DNA from: JALHOP01 sp964484195
Lineage (GTDB): Bacteria > Myxococcota > XYA12-FULL-58-9 > JALHOP01
Assembly: GCA_964484195.1 (NCBI GenBank)
Contig: CAZAER010000020.1
Coordinates: 11,885-75,884, forward strand
DNA: 64,000 nt
Direction: 5' to 3'
Shown here piece after piece: positions 16,313-24,876 of the stretch. Numbering within the stretch: position 1 is the first letter of the stretch; the number at the start of each line of letters is the position of its first letter. The translations under genes were made by a program, and so were the position numbers. Under the pieces are notes generated by a model. It did no database searches and was not told where the DNA came from. It saw only the letters and a program-made list of their open reading frames with translations.

Positions 16313-17128
16313 TTGAAACCTAGGGACGTTGTAGCGGCGCTGGCGTTTGCCTTGTTCCTTGCAACCACCGGTTGCACGGAGCTCGACGCCCACATCGCCG
16401 CCAATGATGGCTTCAAAGCCTACAAGGCCCGCGACTACGACAGGGCCGTCGCCAAGTACGACGAGGCCCTGAAGGGTAAGCCGGGGAACGCACTTCTCCA
16501 GAAGAACCTCGCTTACGCGCACATGGCCGCGGCGCGGAACGGCACCGGTGATCGCGCCGCCTTCGACGCGCACATGACGACGGCCATCGCCATGCTCACG
16601 CCGATGGTGAAGGCCGACCACTCCGACAAGGAAGCCGTCGAGCAGTTGTTCTCTGCGTGGACCGAAGCCGGTCGACTGGATCAAGCGGCGGCCTTCTTCA
16701 TCGAGTGGGCGAACGCCGAAGACACCGATGAGGCCTGGCGGCTCGTTGCCCAAGTGGAAGCACAGCGCGCCAACTATCCAGCGGCGCTCGTCGCCTTCAA
16801 GAAGCGCATTCAGAAAAATCCCAATGACCCTTCACTCAAGCTCGCCATCGGCACGCTGAGCTGGGAGTGGCTCCGCCAAGGCGGACCGATCGACAACGAA
16901 GAAGCGCTTCGTGTGGCGACCGCCGCCTACGATTCGACACTCGAAGCAGACAAAGCAGGGCAAGCGAACGCCATGACCTACGCCGGTCTCCTGTTGCGGG
17001 AGCGGGCGAAACGTCAGGCGACGGAAGTCGATGCACAGGCTGATTTGAAACGTGCCGAGGAGATCGCCGCGCTGGTGCGCACGCGAGAGCCCGACACCAG
17101 CGCGACTGCTCAAAAGGCACCGCACTGA
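16313..17128 (+). CDS. TPR-repeat lipoprotein heading the TonB operon
   Basis: A 271-residue predicted lipoprotein starting with TTG. The signal sequence ends in the lipobox LATTGC (Cys21). The rest is helical with TPR-like units (NDGFKAYKARDYDRAVAKYDEALKGKPGN at about 31-59, and NYPAALVAFKKRIQKNPND at about 156-174). It probably acts as a periplasmic scaffold for the TonB machine encoded downstream. It lies 50 nt before tonB and directly after the sigma-70 promoter. No upstream ATG fits in frame. Confidence 0.75.
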   Translation: MKPRDVVAALAFALFLATTGCTELDAHIAANDGFKAYKARDYDRAVAKYDEALKGKPGNALLQKNLAYAHMAAARNGTGDRAAFDAHMTTAIAMLTPMVKADHSDKEAVEQLFSAWTEAGRLDQAAAFFIEWANAEDTDEAWRLVAQVEAQRANYPAALVAFKKRIQKNPNDPSLKLAIGTLSWEWLRQGGPIDNEEALRVATAAYDSTLEADKAGQANAMTYAGLLLRERAKRQATEVDAQADLKRAEEIAALVRTREPDTSATAQKAPH

Positions 17129-17176
17129 GAGCCTACGTTGGTCCGCGTTAGCGGTCTAGCGAGGGAGTAGGCTTAG

Positions 17177-17911
17177 ATGTTCGAGTCATACGTCGAAGCG
17201 CAGCGCACTCCTGTTTTGCGACGCACCACGTTCTTTTCCGTGGCCGCGGCGCTGCATGGCGCGGTGATCATCGGCCTCATCATCGCGCCCATCATTCGTT
17301 TGCAGGCGGTCGAGCCGCCGTCGATGAGTGTCGAGCTCTTCGAGACCGCGCCTCCGCCTCCGCCGCCTCCACCACCGCCTCCGCCGGGCGGCGGCAAGTC
17401 GAAGCCCAAGGTGGAGAAGATCGAGCCCAAGGAAGAACCCAAGACACCCGTCAACGAGATCATCGAGAAGCCCGAGATCAAAGAGCCGGAGCCTACGAAG
17501 CAAGAGGATGGCGGCCAAGAGGGTGGAGTCGAAGGTGGCGTGAAAGGCGGTGTCGTTGGCGGCACCGTTGGTGGTGTGGTCGGTGGCGTCGTCGGCGGTA
17601 CGCTTGGCGGCACGGGCACGGCACCGCCGAAGATGATGGCGCGGGCGCCGCAAAAGCTCAGCGGCCCAGATCCCGCCTATCCTCCGTCAGCTCGGGCCCA
17701 GCGCATCGAGCTCACACACGTGGCGTTGGTCTGCATCGACGCGGCGGGGAACGTCACGAGCATCAAGATTTTGAAGGGTGCTCCACTCTTCGACGAGGCC
17801 GTCAAAGAAGCGGTCATGAGCTCGAAGTATCAACCGAACACCGTCGGCGGCATTCCGGTGCCGGGTTGTTTCTCGAAAACGACGTTTTACAAAATCACTG
17901 GTTCACAATAG
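17177..17911 (+). CDS. tonB: Energy transducer TonB
   Basis: A 244-residue TonB. A single helix (about 19-40) anchors it in the inner membrane; then comes an unbroken run of twelve prolines (59-70), a Lys/Glu/Pro stretch that spans the periplasm, a Gly-Gly-hydrophobic repeat (about 112-147) and the TonB C-terminal domain (160-244), with the YPPSARAQ motif and FDEAVKEAVMSSKYQP. It transmits proton-motive energy from ExbB-ExbD to outer-membrane receptors, here probably the Oar-like receptor at the end of the operon. The Cys pair in the C-domain (CIDAAGN, PGCFSKT) is common in myxobacterial TonBs. Confidence 0.92.
   Translation: MFESYVEAQRTPVLRRTTFFSVAAALHGAVIIGLIIAPIIRLQAVEPPSMSVELFETAPPPPPPPPPPPPGGGKSKPKVEKIEPKEEPKTPVNEIIEKPEIKEPEPTKQEDGGQEGGVEGGVKGGVVGGTVGGVVGGVVGGTLGGTGTAPPKMMARAPQKLSGPDPAYPPSARAQRIELTHVALVCIDAAGNVTSIKILKGAPLFDEAVKEAVMSSKYQPNTVGGIPVPGCFSKTTFYKITGSQ
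17351..17386 (+). repeat. Twelve-proline tract in TonB
   Basis: CCN codons encode twelve consecutive prolines (TonB residues 59-70). A stiff polyproline II segment is common in TonB linkers; this unbroken run would also stall ribosomes without EF-P. Confidence 0.9.
17510..17617 (+). repeat. Gly-Gly-Val/Thr triplet repeat in TonB
   Basis: TonB residues about 112-147 are a near-periodic GGx array (for example GGVEGGVKGGVVGGT) between the charged linker and the C-domain. It replaces part of the usual Pro/Lys spacer. The period-three glycine pattern could form an extended or polyglycine-II-like rod. Confidence 0.85.
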
Positions 17912-17929
17912 CGGACAGTCGGAGGGCTT

Positions 17930-18607
17930 ATGCAATTTACGTTCAGTGAGCTTTGGGCCTCGATGGGCGTCGGCGCGCGCGCCGTCGTTTTCGTCTTGGG
18001 CATCATGTCGGTCTACGTCGTAGGCATCACCATCGAGCGCTACATCCACTTCTCGCGTGCTCGTCGAGCTTCGAGCCGCTTCATGGAGGCGCTCCGCCAG
18101 GTGGTGCGTGATCGCGCGACCTTGGCGGCGGCGACCACTATCGCGGAGCAGCATCCCAAAGCGCCGCTGGCGCACGTGGTGCAAGCCGCGGCGGTCGTGG
18201 TCAGCAAGGGGGCCGGCCGTGACTCGATGGAGCTCGTGCTCGGCATGAACCGCGCCATCGAGCGCGTCACCTCGCGCGAGACTTCTTACTTGAAGCGCGG
18301 TCTCGGTGGTCTTGCGACCATTGCCTCGACGGCGCCCTTCGTCGGTCTCTTCGGCACCGTCTTGGGCATCATCAACGCCTTCCAGCTCATGGCGGCATCG
18401 GGCTCGGGCGGACTCGCGACGGTGAGCGCCGGTATCTCCGAGGCGCTGATCACCACGGCCTTCGGTCTCTTGGTGGCCATTCCCGCGGTCGGCCTCTTCA
18501 ACTTGTTCAACGGCAACGTCGAGCACTTCACCGTCGACATGGAAGAAGTAGGGAGCGAGCTCGTCGAGACCGTGGTGGTGGGCGGTGGGAACGCCCGCGC
18601 GGCCTGA
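17930..18607 (+). CDS. exbB: ExbB/TolQ/MotA-family proton channel protein
   Basis: A 225-residue inner-membrane protein with three helices: VVFVLGIMSVYVVGITIERY near the N-terminus, then IASTAPFVGLFGTVLGIINAF and LITTAFGLLVAIPAVGLFNLF. The TAPFVGLFGTVLGI sequence is the family signature. With ExbD it forms the proton-driven motor for TonB. It lies 18 nt after tonB and its stop overlaps the first exbD start by one base. Confidence 0.95.
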   Translation: MQFTFSELWASMGVGARAVVFVLGIMSVYVVGITIERYIHFSRARRASSRFMEALRQVVRDRATLAAATTIAEQHPKAPLAHVVQAAAVVVSKGAGRDSMELVLGMNRAIERVTSRETSYLKRGLGGLATIASTAPFVGLFGTVLGIINAFQLMAASGSGGLATVSAGISEALITTAFGLLVAIPAVGLFNLFNGNVEHFTVDMEEVGSELVETVVVGGGNARAA

Positions 18608-19098
18608 TGAGTAACGTGCAGGGAACGCCGCCGCCGGCACCGCCGGCGATGTCCGCGGCACGTGTCATCCGCTACTTGCCTCTCTTCGATGGCAAGAAGC
18701 ACCGCCATGGCGGGCAAGAGGCGAAAGCGGACATCAACATCACGCCGCTCGTCGACGTGGTGCTGGTGCTCCTCATCATCTTCATGGTGGTCACGCCGCT
18801 GCTCGAGCGCGCCATCAAGCTGCCCGAGGTCGACCAGCCTGACGCGTGGAAGACCGGCGAAGAAGATCTGAACGTCGCGATCGACAAGACCGGCAAGGTC
18901 ATGGTCGACACTGACACGGTGTCGGTCGAGATGCTGCCGCAGAAGCTCGCGCAGGCTCTGAGCCGCAATGTGAACCGCCAGATCTACTTGGAGATCGATC
19001 GCTCGGTGAAGTTCGGCACCGTGCGACCAGTGCTCAAGGCGCTCGCCGACTCCGGTGCTTCGAATGTCGGACTCGGCAGCGCGCCGCAGAAAAAGTGA
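18607..19098 (+). CDS. exbD: ExbD/TolR family protein, first copy
   Basis: A 163-residue biopolymer-transport protein with one N-terminal helix and a periplasmic domain. The signature ADINITPLVDVVLVLLIIFMVVTP (read in two parts: ADINITPLVD and VVLVLLIIFMVVTP) contains the proton-carrying Asp. A 45-residue Pro/Ala-rich N-terminal tail precedes it, longer than in the second copy. Coupled to exbB by a one-base overlap. Confidence 0.95.
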   Translation: MSNVQGTPPPAPPAMSAARVIRYLPLFDGKKHRHGGQEAKADINITPLVDVVLVLLIIFMVVTPLLERAIKLPEVDQPDAWKTGEEDLNVAIDKTGKVMVDTDTVSVEMLPQKLAQALSRNVNRQIYLEIDRSVKFGTVRPVLKALADSGASNVGLGSAPQKK

Positions 19099-19255
19099 CA
19101 GTCGCGATCGAAAAATTGGAACTAAGTCGTCGATTCCGCGTTGTGCGCGGATCGAGTTGGTGTAAACAGACCCACAGTACCGTACGCGCGCCCATGCGCT
19201 GCGGGACTGTCGTGGATGGACAAGAGTCGCTCTGGGACTTTTGGGGGAGCCATCA

Positions 19256-19702
19256 ATGGCAATGAACGTCGGTAGTAGTAGCGGCGGGCCGCGAGCGGAC
19301 ATCAACGTCACGCCCCTCGTCGACGTCGTCCTCGTGCTCCTCATCATCTTCCTCGTGGTCAGCCCGGCGGCGACCTTCCAGGTCCCCAATGCGTTACCGC
19401 GGACAGGCACGGTCACGACTGCTGCGCTGACTGCCGAGCAGGTCGCGGTAGAGTTCCGCGATGACGGACAGATCTATTTCATGGGCGAGCTGACGACGGG
19501 GCCGAACCTGCCGCAGCAGCTGCGCGGCGCCTTGCAAGAACGACTCGAGCGAACCGTTTTTTTCGTGGCTGGGGACGAAGTTGATTACGGGAGTGTCGTC
19601 CGCTGGATGGCCGTAGCCAAGCGCGAGGGTGCAACTACCGTCGCGCTGCAGGTGAAGCCGCCGGCAGCGACTACTGAACCAGGATCGGGAGCAAATCCAT
19701 GA
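19256..19702 (+). CDS. exbD: ExbD/TolR family protein, second copy
   Basis: A 148-residue paralogue of the preceding gene with ADINVTPLVDVVLVLLIIF and a periplasmic domain (VAVEFRDDGQIYFMGELT, VDYGSVVRWMAVAKREG). I placed the start at the ATG after a GGGGGAG ribosome site at 19244-19250; the frame extends to a TTG at 19241. About 157 nt separate it from the first exbD, with no clear gene in between. Two ExbDs beside one ExbB suggest a hetero-ExbD motor. Its stop overlaps the next start (ATGA). Confidence 0.93.
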   Translation: MAMNVGSSSGGPRADINVTPLVDVVLVLLIIFLVVSPAATFQVPNALPRTGTVTTAALTAEQVAVEFRDDGQIYFMGELTTGPNLPQQLRGALQERLERTVFFVAGDEVDYGSVVRWMAVAKREGATTVALQVKPPAATTEPGSGANP

Positions 19703-20883
19703 GATGGCTTTTGGGACGGGCTGATTTCGGAACCATCGCGCGCGTTGGCGTTTTGGCAGCGTTGGCGGCAACAGCGGCTTGCGGCAACGAAGACGTCGCA
19801 TCACCGGGCGTCATCGGTGGGCAGTGGTTCGACCCGGCGGTCGCCGAAGACGTCGTGGATCCGCTCGATCTGTTCCCCGCGGGGTTCGTGGTCGACGGCA
19901 CGGGCGCGCCGATTCCGGCCGAGCTAGCGGTCGACCTCACGGGTGCCAACGCCGGTCTGCTTGCCCACACCTCGGTGGCGACCAATGTCGGTAATCTCCA
20001 GGTGCTCTTCAACGAACCCCTGAACGCCGACGTCATCCAGGACTTGGTCGTCAACAGCGAGCTCCCCGTCGACCTCGAGAACGGCCCGTTCAACCGCCAG
20101 TCCGAGTTCAACCCCGGCATCGAAGACATCGTGCCGCGCACGGGTCTCGTCGACATCGTGCGGGTCTCGACCGGCGAGCACTTCACGGTCGAGTCGTTCT
20201 ATCTCGACAACATCCGTCGCAACGTCTCCGAGGTCACGCCCGACGTCGGTCTGCAGCTCTTCCCCTTGGATATTCTCCCGGCCAACGAAGAGTTCCAGAT
20301 CCGCGTCTACGCGGGCGTCATCGAGGACCGTGACGGCAACACGGTGCAGCCTGCGCCGCGTCAGGACCTGCCTGGTGGTGTCGGTCGCCCAGAGACGGTC
20401 GGCATCGTGACCGAAGCCGACGGCCGTCCGATCGCCGCGGTGCTCGGCTTCGTGACCGACCCGATCGAGGTCGCTTCGGTCGCGTTCCCACTGCTGCCCG
20501 TCGATGACGATGGCAATCCGACCGCGCTCGTCACCGAGGATGATCCCGACACCTTCGAGAACGAGACCGCTCTCGTGGTCGACTTCAACACCCCGGTCGA
20601 TCCGGCGGGCGTCGAGGGCGCGTTCATTCTCTATGCGGCGAACGATCCGGCGACGCTGATCCCGTTCACCGTGATTCCGTACGCTACCGGTTCGACGGTC
20701 GACGACGAAGGTAACGCGGATCCGGACGCCGAAGCGGAACCGCACCCGACCGCCGTGCAGATCGTCCCGACGATCCCGCTCGCCGAGGGTGACTACGAGC
20801 TCCGCATCGACCCGACGTACGAGGATACCTTCGGCAGCGTCGCCGTCGGCGTCGTCCAGGTCGAGCCCTTCACCGTCGAATAA
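19699..20883 (+). CDS. Ig-like-domain lipoprotein
   Basis: A 394-residue predicted lipoprotein with lipobox in ALAATAAC (Cys28). The mature part is acidic and beta-rich. Segments such as LQVLFNEPLNADVIQDLVV, ALVVDFNTPVDPAGVEGAFILY and LAEGDYELRIDPTYEDTFG look like bacterial Ig-like (Big_5/SbsA) domains, where a protruding strand reads as FN.P.D. It sits between ExbD and the TonB-dependent receptor, overlapping ExbD by four bases, so it is probably a surface or periplasmic partner of that receptor. No enzyme motif is seen. Confidence 0.75.
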   Translation: MRWLLGRADFGTIARVGVLAALAATAACGNEDVASPGVIGGQWFDPAVAEDVVDPLDLFPAGFVVDGTGAPIPAELAVDLTGANAGLLAHTSVATNVGNLQVLFNEPLNADVIQDLVVNSELPVDLENGPFNRQSEFNPGIEDIVPRTGLVDIVRVSTGEHFTVESFYLDNIRRNVSEVTPDVGLQLFPLDILPANEEFQIRVYAGVIEDRDGNTVQPAPRQDLPGGVGRPETVGIVTEADGRPIAAVLGFVTDPIEVASVAFPLLPVDDDGNPTALVTEDDPDTFENETALVVDFNTPVDPAGVEGAFILYAANDPATLIPFTVIPYATGSTVDDEGNADPDAEAEPHPTAVQIVPTIPLAEGDYELRIDPTYEDTFGSVAVGVVQVEPFTVE

Positions 20884-20923
20884 AGCCTGACAGAACACTG
20901 AACGCACGAAGGAACTACGAACG

Positions 20924-23900
20924 ATGAAATCGAGAATCCTCGCAGCAGCAATCGCGTTCGTGGGTCTGTCGGCAACGACAGCCTACGCACAACAAACCAC
21001 CGGGACCTTGCGCGGTGTGGTCACTGATCCCGACAACAACAACCAACCTCTCATCGGTGCGACCGTCGTCGCGACGTCGCCGCAGCTCCAGGGTGAAGAA
21101 GTCGCGCTCACCGACGAAGGTGGTCGCTACGTCATCACCAACTTGCCCGCCGGCGAGTACCGCGTGAACTTCTCGTTCGCCGGTGTCTCCGTCGAGCGCA
21201 CGGGTATCCGCGTCCTCGCCTCGCAGTACGTGACCGTCGACATGAAGCTGTCGACCTCGCAAGCGCAGGGCGAAGTGCTCACCGTCGAAGCGCCCGCGCC
21301 TTCGGTCGACGTCGCGTCGACGACGGTCGGCACGACGGTTACCCGCGAGATGATCCAGAACGTGCCGCTCGGCCGCACCCGTGATGTCTCGAGCGCGGTC
21401 AACGTGCTCCCATCCGCGACAGCTGACGACTTCGGCGTCTCGATCGGCGGCACGACGTCGCCCGAGAACCAGTTCATGGTCGATGGTCTGTCGATCAACG
21501 ACATCGGCTACGGTCTGCAAGGTCAGCGCCTCATCCTCGAGTTCGTCGAACAAGTGAACATCAAGGAAGGCGGCTATCTTCCGGAATTCGGTCGCGCCAC
21601 CGGCGGTTATGTCGAAGCCATCACCAAGGGAGGTGGTAACGAGTTCCACGGCTCCGTCTTCGCGTACTGGCGTCCGGGCTTCCTGCAGATGGACCCGAAA
21701 GAAGTGATCCGTGCCGGCGAGTCGATTTCCTCGGTGACAAAGCTCGGTCAGTACGTGAACGCCGGCGCCGAGATCGGTGGCTACATCATCAAGGACAAGC
21801 TGTGGTTCCACGCTGGCTATGCGCCCGAGTACCAGCTCGACCGCTGGACCCGTACGCTGAACTCGCGCCAGCTCGACCCAGCGACTGGCAACGCGCAGCT
21901 CGACAATGACGGCAACTACGTCACCGCGCCGATCGCGTCGGACCGCTTCGACTCGAACGTCATCACGCACCACTTCACCGCGAAGCTGACGCACCTGATC
22001 AATCAGAACCTGCGTCACTCACTCTCGGTGACCGGTGCGCCGACGTACTTCCACGGTATTCGCAACAATCCGTTCGACACGAACTCGCCGCTCATGTCGC
22101 CTAACTCGGATCCGCAGACGGCACGGTACGACGAGAAACAAGGGAACGTCTCGGCGATCTACAAAATCACCGGCAAGTTCTTCGACAACAAGCTGCAGAT
22201 GGACGGCTCGATCGGCTGGTTCCACAACGAGCGCATCATCCAGCCGCAGCTGGGCGAGCAGCGCGCGATGTACGCGTACCAGTACCCGCGTGCCTATCGC
22301 GACATTGCGGCGCAGTGGGGCGCTTCGTCGACCCCTGGCGTCGACCATCCGGATTGCCAGGCGGGCTCCGACTTCGCCGACGGCTCGAGCCGCTGCGTCG
22401 TCGAAGGCTACCGCGTCAACGGCTTCAACATCGGTAACGTCAACACCACGGTCGCCAACCGCTTCGCGGAGCGGTTCGCTATCACGCACATCGGCGACTT
22501 CGCCGGCTTGCACCAGTTCAAGTACGGTATCGATTTCGAGCAGAACACCTACTACAACCGCCGCCGCTATCCCGGTGGTGGCTTCTACAGCGCCTTCTCG
22601 CCGAGCTACGCCAACGGTGACGACCGCATTCGCGAACAGGCTTACTTCCGCGCCAACGAGGACGGCACTGGCCGCCCCGATCCGCGTGGCGTCATCGGCG
22701 ACACCTCGGGTCGCACCTGGGCCGCGTTCGTCCAGGACACCTGGAATCCGACGCCGAACCTGACCCTGAACTACGGTGTCCGCTGGGAAGGACAGCAGCT
22801 CTACGGCCTCGATTACTCGGGCGCCATCGGTGACAAAGAGCAGGCGGTTGCCATCTGGGACAACTGGGCTCCGCGCGTCGGCGCCATCTGGGACTTCCTC
22901 GGTGGTGGCCGCTCCAAGCTGTTCGCCAACTGGGGCCGCTACTACGAGCAGATCCCGCTCGACATCACCGACCGTCAGTTCGGCGGCGAAGGTATCGCGC
23001 TCACTGACTATCGTCTCGGTGCGCAGGGCGGCGGCTTCCCGGGCTCCATCGGCACCGGCCGTTGCCCTGGTGTCGGCATCAACGCCACCACCGACGTCGT
23101 CAGCGACTGCTCGCTGTTCTATCGCCGTCAGGCACTCGGCGCGACCTCTGGTCTCGTCGCTCCAGGCCTCAAGGGTCAGTACACCGAGGAAATCCAGCTC
23201 GGCGGCCAATGGGAGTTCATCCCCAGCTGGGTCGGTGGCATCACCGGCATCTACCGTAACCTCGGCCGCGCCATCGAGGACATCTCGACGGACGGCGGTG
23301 TCACGTACCTCGTCGCGAACCCGGGTCAGTTCGACATGAACGAGCTCGACAAGGTCGACCGCGACATCGCGCGTGAAACCGACCCGCTCAAGCGGGGTCG
23401 CTTGGAGACGCTGCGCAACCGCCTGGCGTCGATCAACAATTTCCCGAAGCCGGTTCGTCGTTACTTCGCGGCGCAGTTCACCTTGGACAAGCGCTTCCGC
23501 AACGACTTCCAGATTCAGGCGTCGTACCTGTTGTCGTTCAGCCGCGGTAACTTCCCGGGTCTCTACTCGGCGAACAACCAGCAGCTCGATCCCAACATCA
23601 CGACGACCTACGACTTGCCGACGCTGCTGGTGAATCGCTACGGCTGGTTGCCGCAAGACAACCGTCACCGCATCAAGTTCTTCGGCTTCTACCAGATCGA
23701 CTTCCGCAAGATGGGGTCGATGCTGCCGATCACCATCACGCCGGGTGCCGGTGTGAACATCCGCAGCGGTCGTCCGATCGACGCGCTCGGTGCCGACCCC
23801 GACTACGGCGAGGACGAAGCGTTCCTCATCCGTCGCGGTGAAGGTGGTCGTACGCCGTGGATCTGGAGCGCCGACGTTCACGCGGGCTTCCGCTACAACA

Positions 23901-24148
23901 TCGAGGCGCTGCAGGCCTTCGAGCTCACGGTCGACGTGTTCAACGTCACCAACAATCGGGGCGCCACGCAGGTCGACGACCGCTACACCGTCGACTTCGT
24001 CGACCCGATCGTCGACGGCCGTCGCTCGGATCTGCGTCACCTGCGCACCATCGATGGTGTGCCGGCGCGCGTGAATCCGAACTACCGCCAGGCGACGCAG
24101 TACCAGGCGCCGCTCAGCGCGCAGCTCGGTTTGCGTTACACGTTCTAA
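20924..24148 (+). CDS. TonB-dependent receptor, Oar-like with carboxypeptidase-regulatory-like domain
   Basis: A 1,074-residue outer-membrane receptor. The signal peptide ends ATTAYAQ (about residue 23). A beta-sandwich domain (about 24-110; GTLRGVVTDPDNNNQPLIGATV, GRYVITNLPAGEYRV) precedes the plug (about 115-240; VTREMIQNVPLGRTRDVSSAV, FMVDGLSINDIGYG). The 22-stranded barrel fills the rest and the chain ends in LGLRYTF, with the C-terminal Phe needed for barrel assembly. This layout is that of Myxococcus Oar and related SusC-like receptors. It ends the TonB operon and is followed by a strong terminator. Ligand unknown. Confidence 0.93.
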   Translation: MKSRILAAAIAFVGLSATTAYAQQTTGTLRGVVTDPDNNNQPLIGATVVATSPQLQGEEVALTDEGGRYVITNLPAGEYRVNFSFAGVSVERTGIRVLASQYVTVDMKLSTSQAQGEVLTVEAPAPSVDVASTTVGTTVTREMIQNVPLGRTRDVSSAVNVLPSATADDFGVSIGGTTSPENQFMVDGLSINDIGYGLQGQRLILEFVEQVNIKEGGYLPEFGRATGGYVEAITKGGGNEFHGSVFAYWRPGFLQMDPKEVIRAGESISSVTKLGQYVNAGAEIGGYIIKDKLWFHAGYAPEYQLDRWTRTLNSRQLDPATGNAQLDNDGNYVTAPIASDRFDSNVITHHFTAKLTHLINQNLRHSLSVTGAPTYFHGIRNNPFDTNSPLMSPNSDPQTARYDEKQGNVSAIYKITGKFFDNKLQMDGSIGWFHNERIIQPQLGEQRAMYAYQYPRAYRDIAAQWGASSTPGVDHPDCQAGSDFADGSSRCVVEGYRVNGFNIGNVNTTVANRFAERFAITHIGDFAGLHQFKYGIDFEQNTYYNRRRYPGGGFYSAFSPSYANGDDRIREQAYFRANEDGTGRPDPRGVIGDTSGRTWAAFVQDTWNPTPNLTLNYGVRWEGQQLYGLDYSGAIGDKEQAVAIWDNWAPRVGAIWDFLGGGRSKLFANWGRYYEQIPLDITDRQFGGEGIALTDYRLGAQGGGFPGSIGTGRCPGVGINATTDVVSDCSLFYRRQALGATSGLVAPGLKGQYTEEIQLGGQWEFIPSWVGGITGIYRNLGRAIEDISTDGGVTYLVANPGQFDMNELDKVDRDIARETDPLKRGRLETLRNRLASINNFPKPVRRYFAAQFTLDKRFRNDFQIQASYLLSFSRGNFPGLYSANNQQLDPNITTTYDLPTLLVNRYGWLPQDNRHRIKFFGFYQIDFRKMGSMLPITITPGAGVNIRSGRPIDALGADPDYGEDEAFLIRRGEGGRTPWIWSADVHAGFRYNIEALQAFELTVDVFNVTNNRGATQVDDRYTVDFVDPIVDGRRSDLRHLRTIDGVPARVNPNYRQATQYQAPLSAQLGLRYTF

Positions 24149-24172
24149 TATCGGCGCGTAGCGCGTATACGG

Positions 24173-24211
24173 GCCCCCGTTCACCAAGAGCGAAGGTGAA
24201 CGGGGGCTTTC
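24173..24211 (+). terminator. Rho-independent terminator of the TonB operon
   Basis: GCCCCCGTTCACC (24173-24185) pairs perfectly with GGTGAACGGGGGC (24195-24207) around a 9-nt loop and is followed by CTTTCGCGTTTT. A 13-bp perfect stem directly after the receptor stop is the clearest terminator in the window. Confidence 0.9.
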
Positions 24212-24227
24212 GCGTTTTGGAGCGGTG

Positions 24228-24863
24228 ATGGCGCACGAGCTGGTGATCTTCGACTTCGACGGCACTCTGGTGGACACCCTGGGCGATATCGCCGGAGCCT
24301 TGTCGGCGGCGCGGGTGGATCTCGGTGGCACGCCAGTCGACGCCAAGACGGTGCGTGGCTGGATCGGAGAGGGGCTCGACCATCTCATCGCCGAGGCGCT
24401 CCCGGCTGGCGTCGCGCACGCCGAGCTCAAGCGCCGCTACAAGGAACGCTACGAAACGATGATGTTCGCGACGTCGAAGCCGTACGACGGTGTCGACAGT
24501 ATGCTCGACGCGCTGGGCACGCGGCCGCTGGCAGTCGCCAGCAACAAGTCCGAGCGTTTCGTGACCCAGATGCTCGAGCACTTCGGCATGCTCGGCCGTT
24601 TCGAGGTCGCCATCGGCGGCGACACCTTCGCTTTCAGGAAGCCGTCGCGCGACGTCATCACCCATCTGGTCGGAGGTCGCTCCTTCGCCAAGGTGTGGAT
24701 GGTCGGGGACAGTGCCGTGGACGTTCTGACTGGCAAAGCCTACGGAGCTCGCACCATCGGTTGCACCTACGGGATCCGCGGCCGGGACGAGCTCGAAGAG
24801 GCCGGCGCCGACCATCTGGTGAGCCATCCGCGAGAGATTGCCGAGACCATCCTGTCGGGATAA
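24228..24863 (+). CDS. HAD-superfamily phosphatase (phosphoglycolate phosphatase-like)
   Basis: A 211-residue HAD hydrolase. Motif I FDFDGTLVDT with nucleophile Asp at about residue 8, motif II in LAVASNKSERF, motif III Lys in FRKPSRDV and motif IV GDSAVDV are all present, with a helical cap between I and II as in Gph/PgmB. It would dephosphorylate a small metabolite such as phosphoglycolate. The start is the ATG at 24228 after GGAGCGG; a GTG one codon earlier is possible. It is the first gene after the terminator and lies 13 nt before the SDR gene, so it may head the catabolic operon. Confidence 0.88.
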   Translation: MAHELVIFDFDGTLVDTLGDIAGALSAARVDLGGTPVDAKTVRGWIGEGLDHLIAEALPAGVAHAELKRRYKERYETMMFATSKPYDGVDSMLDALGTRPLAVASNKSERFVTQMLEHFGMLGRFEVAIGGDTFAFRKPSRDVITHLVGGRSFAKVWMVGDSAVDVLTGKAYGARTIGCTYGIRGRDELEEAGADHLVSHPREIAETILSG

Positions 24864-24876
24864 GTCGCGTTCCGGC

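Noticed and set aside
17506..17620. GGTGGC-type repeats considered as CRISPR or satellite DNA
   Set aside because: They are in frame with tonB and encode a GGx array; spacing is 9 nt with no spacers.
22019..24430. An 803-codon minus-strand open frame opposite the TonB-dependent receptor
   Set aside because: The plus strand encodes an intact receptor here; the antisense product is low-complexity Asp/Val/Arg sequence without structure.
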